Of a stretch of DNA of 5,081 nt, positions 1-5,081 are shown piece after piece. Position 1 is the stretch's first letter; each line of letters starts with the position of its first letter. A program made the translations under genes and the position numbers. The stretch comes from Gammaproteobacteria bacterium (lineage in GTDB: Bacteria; Pseudomonadota; Gammaproteobacteria; Pseudomonadales; Azotimanducaceae): the NCBI GenBank assembly GCA_002704325.1, contig PAFJ01000035.1, positions 39,310 to 44,390 of the forward strand, read 5' to 3'. The notes under the pieces were generated by a model. The model did no database searches. It was not told the origin of the DNA and saw only the letters and a program-made list of their open reading frames with translations.

Positions 1-135
1 GCAGCTAAAACACAATTCCTTCTCGCCGACCGCTCCAATCAGCCACGGGTAAACACCTTTGTACTTGAACACATGCAGCGACAAACCCTCGAAGTATACG
101 AGCGATTGCTGGCCACTGAGCGCAGAAAAACATAA
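1..135 (+). CDS. C-terminal end of a probable group-1 glycosyltransferase (5' end outside window)
   Basis: An open frame enters from the left edge and ends at TAA (133-135), giving the last 44 residues of a protein. The tail contains the stretch LEHMQRQTLEVYERLLA, ending in a basic RRKT. A helical ending of the form 'TLEVYERLL' is common at the C-terminus of group-1 (GT4-type) glycosyltransferases, where it packs back on the N-terminal Rossmann domain. No catalytic or nucleotide-sugar-binding motif lies inside the window, so the identification rests on this tail and on the ELM1-family neighbours, which often accompany surface-glycan genes. The gene converges on the minus-strand ELM1 gene that ends at 172, with 36 bases between the two stop codons. 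Some other protein with a similar amphipathic tail cannot be excluded. Confidence 0.5.
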   Translation, partial: AAKTQFLLADRSNQPRVNTFVLEHMQRQTLEVYERLLATERRKT

Positions 136-154
136 GCAGATGGCAGTCCTGCAC

Positions 155-173
155 CGCGCGAAAGTGCGCGTTT
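155..173 (+). terminator. Possible short GC hairpin terminator between convergent genes
   Basis: CGCGC (155-159) and GCGCG (166-170) can pair around the six-base loop GAAAGT and are followed on the plus strand by TTT. The hairpin starts 19 bases after the TAA of the plus-strand gene and touches the stop codon of the convergent ELM1 gene (172-174). The stem is short (5 bp, all G-C) and the T run is only three bases, so it would be a weak intrinsic terminator. An alternative pairing, GCAC (151-154) with GTGC (164-167), is also possible. Confidence 0.35.
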
Positions 174-1221
174 AGTCTGAGTCCTGTATCTGATCCAACA
201 GTGGCTCAATAGCGCGTTCAATAGCACCTCGCCAATCGCGCTGATGAGAGCGCCTATTACACACCGCCGAAACCTGCAAAGCGCCCAGAGCCGAAATTGA
301 ACAGCGCTGCAAATAACCATCCTCAAACAACTGCGCAATTTTGTCAGCGTAGCGCACTGGTGGTTGGGCAACCCTTGGACTTAGTGTCACAAGCTTAGCA
401 TCTGCCGCCAATGCCTCATGCACCATCGACATACTGTCTTCTCCACACAATACAAAGTCTGCCGCTTGTAAAAATACGGAGTTGCGGTTGTGCGGATTTT
501 CGCCGAACCACACAACCTCGGCGACCGTCTGAGGATTCAACAGGCGCCGTAAGCTATCTTCGCCGCGTCTACCAGTGCGCCTCGAGGTTGTCACAAGCCA
601 GATAACCTTTTGTTGCTCACTCAGGTGATTCATGGCCTGCGCCAATTGCTCCCAGTCCCCTTCCTTATAGCGGTAGCCCGAGCCATCACCGCCAAGCAAT
701 ACCGCGCCAAGCACAAAATCGGCAAAGCTTTGACGCAACGCGTCGGCCGCTTCTTTCGCTTCCTCAGGATCATTATTTGACGGCAAAATCGGCATCACGA
801 TATTGTTTTGCAGGGCTTCTCCGCTTTTTTTCTGCAGCGGCTGCAACGTCAATACAGCGGAAAATAGATCCGCATCCAGACCACGTAAAGAACCCATAAA
901 AAAATTGACGCAACCCAATTGCTGGGCCAACAGCGCATTAATAAACGATGTATTGCCCCCCGCCGAAACGATCAGCCCTGGATTTTTTTCCGCCTTCGGC
1001 CAGACTGAATAGGCCCAACGAGCGAGTGTATAAGCCCAACCGTAACGTCTATTTTGGGCGTACCGTAATACTGGTCGAAGCAACTGAAAACACATCGGCA
1101 CCGCAAATTCTTTACAGTCGATTTCTCTTATCGCGCCGATACGCCGAACCAGACCACGCGCCTGATTCACATGCCCAGGCACACCATCGCTAAGCAGCCA
1201 AACATGGAGGGGCGCGCCCAT
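172..1221 (-). CDS. ELM1-family (DUF1022) protein, second gene of tandem pair
   Basis: A 349-residue protein of the ELM1 family (PF06258), named for a plant mitochondrial fission factor. The bacterial members are GT-B-like proteins often found near glycan genes, and their reaction is not established to my knowledge. Visible motifs are SDGVPGHVNQ (residues 11-20), SAGGN followed by INALLA (86-99), the glycine-rich LLGGDGSGY (175-183), TTSRRTG (211-217) and GEDSMSMVHEAL (260-271). The last three are the C-terminal-domain signatures expected of the family. The frame is open further upstream to 1281, but the ATG at 1221-1219 is preferred: it puts the SDG motif at the usual distance from the N-terminus, and its A is the last base of the preceding gene's TAA. 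The one-base TAATG overlap implies translational coupling. No signal peptide or clear membrane segment is seen, so it is probably cytoplasmic or peripheral. Family assignment is firm, biochemical role is not. Confidence 0.9.
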   Translation of the reverse strand: MGAPLHVWLLSDGVPGHVNQARGLVRRIGAIREIDCKEFAVPMCFQLLRPVLRYAQNRRYGWAYTLARWAYSVWPKAEKNPGLIVSAGGNTSFINALLAQQLGCVNFFMGSLRGLDADLFSAVLTLQPLQKKSGEALQNNIVMPILPSNNDPEEAKEAADALRQSFADFVLGAVLLGGDGSGYRYKEGDWEQLAQAMNHLSEQQKVIWLVTTSRRTGRRGEDSLRRLLNPQTVAEVVWFGENPHNRNSVFLQAADFVLCGEDSMSMVHEALAADAKLVTLSPRVAQPPVRYADKIAQLFEDGYLQRCSISALGALQVSAVCNRRSHQRDWRGAIERAIEPLLDQIQDSD

Positions 1222-2153
1222 TAGACGCCACCGCCAGCAGTCGAGACAGAATCCGCATCCTCGAGCAATGCTGAAAACCAACGCTGCATAATCAGCTTGG
1301 CACAGCGCTTATGTTCAGCAAGGGCAACCTTGTTCAAGTTCTGCTCGCACAGAGGACCTTTGTCCACCAAGCCAACGTACCCCAATGCATGCAAGCTCCG
1401 AATACCGTGCGCCAGTTTATTCCTGCGCCATCTGGGTCGCAGCTCTATTACACCGACTCGGCCCGCAAACGATAACGCTTCGTATACCATGGAGGCGCTG
1501 TCGGGCGTTACCCAAGTCGAGCTACTAAGGCTAAGCTGGCGAGTTAACCAAGAAGGCTGGGTATCGCGCCAATGCACATACTTGGCATTGGCGGGTAAGT
1601 TCAAATGACCGCGCAGCGCCTCGGGCGTGCGCCGCGAATCAATAACCAGCCATTGCTGTTGTGGCGCTTGGCTAACAATTTTATGCACCTGCTGGGCAAC
1701 GTCTATATTAGACCAGTGAAAGTGTTTACTGATGCCACCCAGCAGTACTATTCCCCGCTGCGGGTCTGCTTCGCCGTCTTGGGAAGGCGAAAGCATACCC
1801 AGCGTAGGCTCTACATTGCGCTTAATCCAGACGCGGTCATGTTGTGGTACCAAGGCCAGATCAAAGAGAAACGACGGCAAAGAAGGCCTCATCAATACAA
1901 CACACCGGCCGCCCAAATGCCAACGGGTTCGCAACATCGGCTTGTGTAGCTGATGTCCGGCACCAATGATCAAATCTGGGGAAGCCGCGTGCAGTTGCCA
2001 GTCTGTATTTAGGGACTTAACGTCGGCGGGCCAGTGCACGTCACGCACACTGACATCAGCCAGTTCCCGAAGTCCTTGCACCAAACCTTGGGTTTGCTTC
2101 TCATGACCGGGTTTACCGTCAAGAAATCGCCAAACTTTTAATGTATGTTTGAT
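1221..2153 (-). CDS. ELM1-family (DUF1022) protein, first gene of tandem pair, apparent ATC start
   Basis: A second ELM1-family (PF06258) protein, 310 residues if translation begins at ATC (2153-2151). Motifs in that numbering are DGKPGHEKQ (12-20), IIGAGH (62-67), VVLMRPSLP (85-93), LLGGISKH (137-144), IDSRRTP (171-177) and TPDSASMVYEAL (216-227), all typical of the family. The first conventional start, TTG at 2084-2082, would remove the DGKPGHE motif. No in-frame ATG, GTG or TTG exists between it and the upstream stop (TGA, 2165-2163). ATC has GAGG seven bases ahead, and its product (x-KHTLKVW) aligns without gaps to the start of the downstream paralog (MGAPLHVW). CTG at 2159-2157 is a second option but sits only one base from GAGG. 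The region between the DG and LLGG motifs is about 38 residues shorter than in the downstream paralog. The gene probably leads a two-gene operon. A lost ATG or a sequencing error could also explain the start. Confidence 0.85.
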   Translation of the reverse strand: MKHTLKVWRFLDGKPGHEKQTQGLVQGLRELADVSVRDVHWPADVKSLNTDWQLHAASPDLIIGAGHQLHKPMLRTRWHLGGRCVVLMRPSLPSFLFDLALVPQHDRVWIKRNVEPTLGMLSPSQDGEADPQRGIVLLGGISKHFHWSNIDVAQQVHKIVSQAPQQQWLVIDSRRTPEALRGHLNLPANAKYVHWRDTQPSWLTRQLSLSSSTWVTPDSASMVYEALSFAGRVGVIELRPRWRRNKLAHGIRSLHALGYVGLVDKGPLCEQNLNKVALAEHKRCAKLIMQRWFSALLEDADSVSTAGGGV

Positions 2154-2160
2154 TGTCAGC

Positions 2161-2164
2161 CCTC
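2161..2164 (-). promoter_or_regulatory. Shine-Dalgarno GAGG that decides the ATC start
   Basis: On the minus strand GAGG is followed by seven bases (GCTGACA) and then ATC at 2153. The spacing is in the normal range for a ribosome binding site. No conventional start codon in the ELM1 frame lies at a usable distance; the nearest, TTG at 2084, is about 76 bases away. This is the main sequence argument, besides the paralog alignment, for placing initiation at ATC. Confidence 0.5.
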
Positions 2165-2192
2165 AACGCTCGCAGCGCGTTCTAGGGCTGCC

Positions 2193-2221
2193 ATGATAGT
2201 GCGCTGTTGACGGCTAGCCAA
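2193..2221 (-). promoter_or_regulatory. Candidate sigma70 promoter for the tandem ELM1 genes
   Basis: On the minus strand TTGGCT (2221-2216; 4 of 6 to TTGACA) is followed after exactly 17 bases by TATCAT (2198-2193; 5 of 6 to TATAAT). Transcription would begin near 2186, leaving a leader of about 33 bases that contains the GAGG ribosome binding site and leads into the ATC codon at 2153. The -35 box overlaps the perfect palindrome GGCTAGCC (2212-2219), which could be chance. The region also lies upstream of the divergent M50 gene, for which I see no convincing promoter. Confidence 0.5.
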
Positions 2222-2253
2222 TGCCTACGCGCAGTACCAATCGCAGTATAAAT

Positions 2254-2257
2254 AGGG
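2254..2257 (+). promoter_or_regulatory. Shine-Dalgarno AGGG for the M50 protease gene
   Basis: AGGG lies eight bases before the ATG at 2266 and favours that start over the in-frame ATG at 2221, which has no comparable purine-rich sequence before it and would add a 15-residue basic extension not expected in this family. Confidence 0.6.
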
Positions 2258-2265
2258 TAAGAGAA

Positions 2266-2901
2266 ATGCTGTCATTGCTCATGCAAGGCCAATTCGCCAT
2301 ATTTTTGCTGCTGTTGGTAGCATTAGTTCTATCATTGAGTTTCCATGAGTTCGGGCATGCGCTGGTTGCTAAGTGGTTTGGTGATGATACTGCTGAACGG
2401 GCAGGCCGATTAACCCTAAATCCTGTCTCGCATATTGATCCAATCGGCTTGGCCATGGTGGCTATGTTGGGCATCGGCTATGCGAAACCTGTCCCCACTG
2501 ACCCGCGAAACTATCGCCGTCCTACTGCTGATTTGTGGGTCGCTCTTGCAGGCCCCGGGATGAATCTTCTGCTTGCCCTTGTGACCTGGAACTTATACGC
2601 CTGGCTTTGGCAGAGTGGCTGGCGAGATCAGGGACCATTAGTGTTTTTCACCCTACTCGCACAGATTAACCTTTTGTTGATGCTGTTCAACTTGATTCCC
2701 TTGGGTCCACTAGACGGCCATTACATCTTGCCGCACTTATTGCCTGCGCACTGGGCAAGATTTTACCGACACGCTAATGCGCGCTTTGGAACCGCTATTT
2801 TCCTAGCATTGGTGATATTGAGTGTGGCCGGCCTACCACTATTAAGTGGGCTAGCCGACCTTTCTCGAGCGATGCTGGAGTGGATAACCTTTATTACGTA
2901 A
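2266..2901 (+). CDS. Site-2-protease-like M50 membrane zinc metallopeptidase
   Basis: A 211-residue very hydrophobic protein of the small M50 (site-2 protease) group, which cleaves within or next to membrane-spanning segments; the substrate here is unknown. A first membrane helix (about residues 9-26) runs straight into the zinc-binding and catalytic HEFGH (27-31). Next come LNPVSHIDPIG (51-61) and GYAKPVP (71-77), a loop typical of this group. The motif GPLDGHYILP (147-156) supplies the third zinc ligand, Asp150. Further hydrophobic segments lie at about 58-72, 90-112, 125-147 and 176-194. There is no PDZ domain, unlike RseP, and the length fits the compact PDZ-less type. All active-site elements are intact. 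The start at 2266 is chosen for its AGGG ribosome binding site; the frame is also open from ATG 2221. The gene is divergent from the ELM1 pair and converges on metY with 40 bases between stops, so it is probably a single-gene unit. Confidence 0.92.
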   Translation: MLSLLMQGQFAIFLLLLVALVLSLSFHEFGHALVAKWFGDDTAERAGRLTLNPVSHIDPIGLAMVAMLGIGYAKPVPTDPRNYRRPTADLWVALAGPGMNLLLALVTWNLYAWLWQSGWRDQGPLVFFTLLAQINLLLMLFNLIPLGPLDGHYILPHLLPAHWARFYRHANARFGTAIFLALVILSVAGLPLLSGLADLSRAMLEWITFIT

Positions 2902-2941
2902 GGATGTTCACCGCACCTGCACGCCCGCGGTTAAATCCGCA

Positions 2942-4210
2942 TTAGAATGCCAAAGCTTGGTTTAGGTCTTCGATGATATCGTCGATATGCTCGATACCCA
3001 CAGAGAGGCGTATCGCTTCAGGCGCAACACCCACCGCGCGCTGCTCGTCTTCCGTTAATTGACGATGTGTCGTAGACGCCGGGTGGCACGCAAGCGACTT
3101 CGCATCGCCAATATTCACCAACCGCTTAAACAATTGGAGCGCATCGTAAAACTTAACTCCCGCGTCGAAACCGCCCTTTACGCCAAAAGTGAGAATTCCT
3201 GACGCCTTACCCCCCATATATTGTTGCGCAAGCGCATGATGAGGATGGTCGGATAATCCAGCATAACTCACCCACTCTACATTGGCGTGGCTGTGCAAGT
3301 ATTCAGCAACGGCCTGGGTATTCGCGCAATGCCGCTCCATGCGCAAATTTAAAGTCTCAATGCCCTGCAATAATTGGAAAGCATTGAAGGGTGACAATGC
3401 AGCGCCCGTATTGCGCAAGGGCACTGTGCGAGCTCGGCCAATATACGCTGCAGGGCCGAATGCTTCGGTATAAACAACACCATGGTAACTGGGTTCAGGA
3501 GTATTCAATCCAGGATAGCGGTCTGCATGCTCAGCCCAAGGGAACTGGCCAGAGTCCACAATGATTCCACCCAAAGTAGTACCGTGCCCACCCATGTACT
3601 TAGTTAGCGAGTGCACAACAATATCGATTCCATGCTCGATCGGTTTGAGCAGTGCTGGAGAAGCTACCGTATTGTCCGCGATCGTCGCAACACCGTGACT
3701 GCGAGCCATTTTTGCAACGGCGGCAAGATCTACAATATTCCCAGCAGGATTACCGATGGTTTCTAAAAACACCGCCTTGGTGCGCTCGTCGATCAGGGCT
3801 TCGAGCGCAGCTACTGAATCGTCTGCGGCAAAACGGACATCAATACCCTGACTAGGCAGCATATGCGCAAACAACGTATATGTGCCGCCATACAACTGCG
3901 GCACAGCCACGATGTTATCTCCGGCTGATGCAAGATTGAGGATCGCATAGTTGATCGCCGCGCTGCCTGCAGATACAGCCAAAGCTCCAACGCCACCTTC
4001 CAACGCCGCTACCCGCTGCTCAAGAACATCGCATGTGGGGTTCATAATACGGCTATATATATTCCCCGGAACCGCAAGATCAAACAGGTCTGCCCCGTGT
4101 TGTGCGTCATCAAACTCATAAGCGACCGTTTGGTAAATAGGCGCTGTTACTGCATGAGTCGTTGGGTCGGTTGTGTAGCCGCCGTGGATAGCGATCGTTT
4201 CATCTTTCAT
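2942..4210 (-). CDS. metY: O-acetylhomoserine aminocarboxypropyltransferase / sulfhydrylase
   Basis: A PLP-dependent cytoplasmic enzyme of the Cys/Met metabolism family that makes homocysteine (or methionine) from O-acetylhomoserine and sulfide (or methanethiol). The 422 residues match the family's usual length. Features include APIYQTVAY (23-31), YSRIMNPT (52-59) with the Tyr and Arg that hold the cofactor phosphate of the neighbouring subunit, SAGSAAI (80-86), ADNTVASP (178-185) with Asp179 facing the pyridine nitrogen, the Schiff-base Lys204 in HSLTKYMGGHG (200-210), and SLACHPASTTHRQL (372-385). The GHGTTLGG stretch and the long insertion after it (about 220-265) favour MetY over MetB/MetC/MetZ. 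ATG at 4210 is preferred over ATG at 4231 because an AGG lies nine bases before it and the protein then begins MKDETIAIHGGY, as expected. Direct sulfhydrylation is the likely role. No SAM riboswitch is recognisable in the 98-base upstream gap. Confidence 0.93.
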   Translation of the reverse strand: MKDETIAIHGGYTTDPTTHAVTAPIYQTVAYEFDDAQHGADLFDLAVPGNIYSRIMNPTCDVLEQRVAALEGGVGALAVSAGSAAINYAILNLASAGDNIVAVPQLYGGTYTLFAHMLPSQGIDVRFAADDSVAALEALIDERTKAVFLETIGNPAGNIVDLAAVAKMARSHGVATIADNTVASPALLKPIEHGIDIVVHSLTKYMGGHGTTLGGIIVDSGQFPWAEHADRYPGLNTPEPSYHGVVYTEAFGPAAYIGRARTVPLRNTGAALSPFNAFQLLQGIETLNLRMERHCANTQAVAEYLHSHANVEWVSYAGLSDHPHHALAQQYMGGKASGILTFGVKGGFDAGVKFYDALQLFKRLVNIGDAKSLACHPASTTHRQLTEDEQRAVGVAPEAIRLSVGIEHIDDIIEDLNQALAF

Positions 4211-4241
4211 ATGCGTTAACCTAAATTTCATTCAGTGAGAT

Positions 4242-4270
4242 ATTGTGCCCCATCTGAGCGCAACCCCCAA
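4242..4270 (-). promoter_or_regulatory. Weak candidate promoter for metY
   Basis: On the minus strand TTGGGG (4270-4265) and CACAAT (4247-4242) are separated by 17 bases. The match is 3 of 6 at -35 and 4 of 6 at -10, so it is only suggestive. Transcription would start near 4235, about 25 bases before the chosen ATG. metY could instead be read from a promoter upstream of the preceding ELM1 gene, since both are on the same strand with 98 bases between them. No MetJ box or clear MetR site was found. Confidence 0.2.
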
Positions 4271-4285
4271 GGCATCGCTTGCACA

Positions 4286-4302
4286 CAATAAGACTGTTAT
4301 TG
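4286..4302. repeat. Short AT-rich inverted repeat between the ELM1-family gene and metY
   Basis: CAATAA (4286-4291) and TTATTG (4297-4302) form a perfect six-base inverted repeat around GACTG, seven bases beyond the stop of the third ELM1-family gene. The stem has a single G-C pair and no following T run, so it is a poor intrinsic terminator. A protein-binding site for a regulator of metY is conceivable, or it may be chance. Confidence 0.3.
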
Positions 4303-4308
4303 CATGAG

Positions 4309-5081
4309 CTAATAACGCGGAACCCCAGCTATTAATTTTGGACAGTAACTACACAATTGACGAAACAATTCCTCATACTTACGCGACAGTACGTCAGGAA
4401 GCGGCGATTTCGTCCTGACGATACGACCAAAAGGTAATTCTTCAATATTCAGCACCGACACCAAGCGGTCTCGGCGGAGCTGATTAATAAGATGTTGTGC
4501 CTGACCATTGACCTTACCGCGCTCTGGCAGTATCGCCAGAGTCGGCGTGCCCGAGGCAATGCAATCAAACAGAATCGGCAGATTTTCCGCACCACAGTAG
4601 ATCCGTTGTGCCCGCGCAGCCAGCAACAAAAGCGGATCATCTAGACCAGAACCGTAGGTAATAACGGACTCTAGGTGGGACGCGTTCAGAACTTGTCTGA
4701 GCCTTTGCTGAACATGCTCACTAGTAAGTCGAGTGATCACAACCAGCCACTTAATATTGTGGGTCTTTGCCAGATACTCCATACCGTCAATCAAAGCGTG
4801 CCATTCTCGATCAGAGTAGTGGCATCCACCACCATTACCACCAAGTATCATCGCCCAACAGTCACCTTTGCGCCGAGTGTCCTGAGCTCGATAGGCAGTA
4901 CAAGCTGAATCTACGATATCGGGAGTAAGTCGAGACGGCGGCAATACCATAGGAATGGCATTCGACAGAATCGGCTGATCCAAGGTTAAAACTGCATTAA
5001 ACCACTCAGCGCGAATACCGCTTTGACCGCCAATGAAGACATTATCGCTCCGATACCGCCGAGCCAGTACTGCGTTTACCA
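4309..5081 (-). CDS. ELM1-family (DUF1022) protein, third paralog, N-terminus outside window
   Basis: The frame stays open to the right edge and stops at TAG (4311-4309). The last 256 residues are visible; the N-terminal DGxPGH region is missing because the window ends. The visible part starts VNAVLARRY...FIGGQSGIRAEWFNAVLTL, which lines up with INALLAQQLG...FFMGSLRGLDADLFSAVLTL of the ELM1 gene at 172-1221. Then follow the glycine-rich AMILGGNGGG, WLVVITRLTSEH, and YCGAENLPILFDCIASGTPTLAILP. The first and last correspond to the LLGGDGSG and GEDSMSMVHEAL motifs of the paralogs. The key positions have changed: SRRT became TRLT, and D/E-S-x-S-M-V became E-N-L-P-I-L. TTG at 4983 should not be taken as the start, because conserved sequence continues upstream of it. 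Family membership is fairly firm. Function is unknown, and the changed motifs suggest a different substrate or weakened activity. Confidence 0.8.
   Translation of the reverse strand, partial: VNAVLARRYRSDNVFIGGQSGIRAEWFNAVLTLDQPILSNAIPMVLPPSRLTPDIVDSACTAYRAQDTRRKGDCWAMILGGNGGGCHYSDREWHALIDGMEYLAKTHNIKWLVVITRLTSEHVQQRLRQVLNASHLESVITYGSGLDDPLLLLAARAQRIYCGAENLPILFDCIASGTPTLAILPERGKVNGQAQHLINQLRRDRLVSVLNIEELPFGRIVRTKSPLPDVLSRKYEELFRQLCSYCPKLIAGVPRY

Noticed and set aside
1605..1949. Plus-strand open frame of 114 codons opposite the first tandem ELM1 gene.
   Set aside because: It is antisense to a conserved gene, shows no domain or ribosome binding site, and its composition is that of a reversed coding strand.
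2156..2194. Mini-ORF on the minus strand (MAALERAASVEG, stop TGA 2158-2156) just before the first tandem ELM1 gene, either as a leader peptide or as the true N-terminus joined by a frameshift.
   Set aside because: Its ATG falls inside the TATCAT -10 box of the best promoter candidate, so it would not be transcribed from there. It has no Shine-Dalgarno sequence, there is no slippery sequence at the join, and the ATC start matches the paralog without it. A single-base sequencing error joining the frames remains a remote alternative.
2247..2252. TATAAA as a -10 box for the M50 protease gene.
   Set aside because: No acceptable -35 sequence lies 16-18 bases upstream, and transcription from it would begin after the AGGG ribosome binding site, leaving almost no leader. 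TTGACG at 2207-2212 is too far away (34 bases).
2927..2940. GCGG-TTAAAT-CCGC inverted repeat in the gap between the convergent M50 and metY genes, as a terminator.
   Set aside because: The stem is only four base pairs and no T run follows on either strand.
3652..3996. Open frames of 60-67 codons on both strands inside metY.
   Set aside because: They lie wholly within a well-supported conserved gene, have no recognisable protein features and are what out-of-frame reading of a coding region produces.
4211..4308. Possible SAM riboswitch or MetJ/MetR control region upstream of metY.
   Set aside because: The 98-base gap shows no SAM-riboswitch-like conserved helices, no tandem AGACGTCT-like boxes and no TGAA-N5-TTCA site. 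A structure-aware covariance search would be decisive.

Overview
The window looks like part of a gammaproteobacterial chromosome with fairly even base composition, possibly from a marine genus. This rests on the style of the proteins and the gene company, not on a marker gene, so the assignment is soft. I see no rRNA, tRNA, CRISPR array, transposase or integrase.

Layout, left to right. Positions 1-135 (+) hold the last 44 residues of a protein whose tail resembles group-1 (GT4-type) glycosyltransferases. Facing it on the minus strand are two tandem ELM1-family genes (PF06258, formerly DUF1022), at 2153-1221 and 1221-172, which share one base in a TAATG stop/start junction. Divergent from them is a site-2-protease-like M50 membrane metallopeptidase (2266-2901, +). 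It converges on a metY-type O-acetylhomoserine sulfhydrylase gene (4210-2942, -). The right edge holds a third, diverged ELM1-family gene (5081-4309, -) whose N-terminus lies outside the window. Coding density is high. The only non-coding stretches are about 36 bp (136-171), 112 bp (2154-2265), 40 bp (2902-2941) and 98 bp (4211-4308).

The theme is three ELM1-family paralogs close together, with a glycosyltransferase-like tail at one end. In bacteria this family is widespread and often annotated near cell-surface glycan genes, and its GT-B-like character suggests a glycosyltransferase-type role, but I know of no firmly established bacterial reaction. MetY (methionine/homocysteine synthesis) and the M50 protease look like an unrelated insertion between the paralogs.

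The most notable observation is the start of the upstream tandem ELM1 gene. Its conserved N-terminal DGKPGHE motif lies in an open stretch with no ATG, GTG or TTG before the motif and a stop codon just upstream. An ATC codon, 7 bases behind a GAGG Shine-Dalgarno sequence, aligns exactly with the ATG of the downstream paralog. A good sigma70-like promoter sits just upstream. This suggests a rare ATC start, a recent loss of the ATG, or a sequence error. A start at the first conventional codon (TTG at 2084) would delete the family's signature motif.
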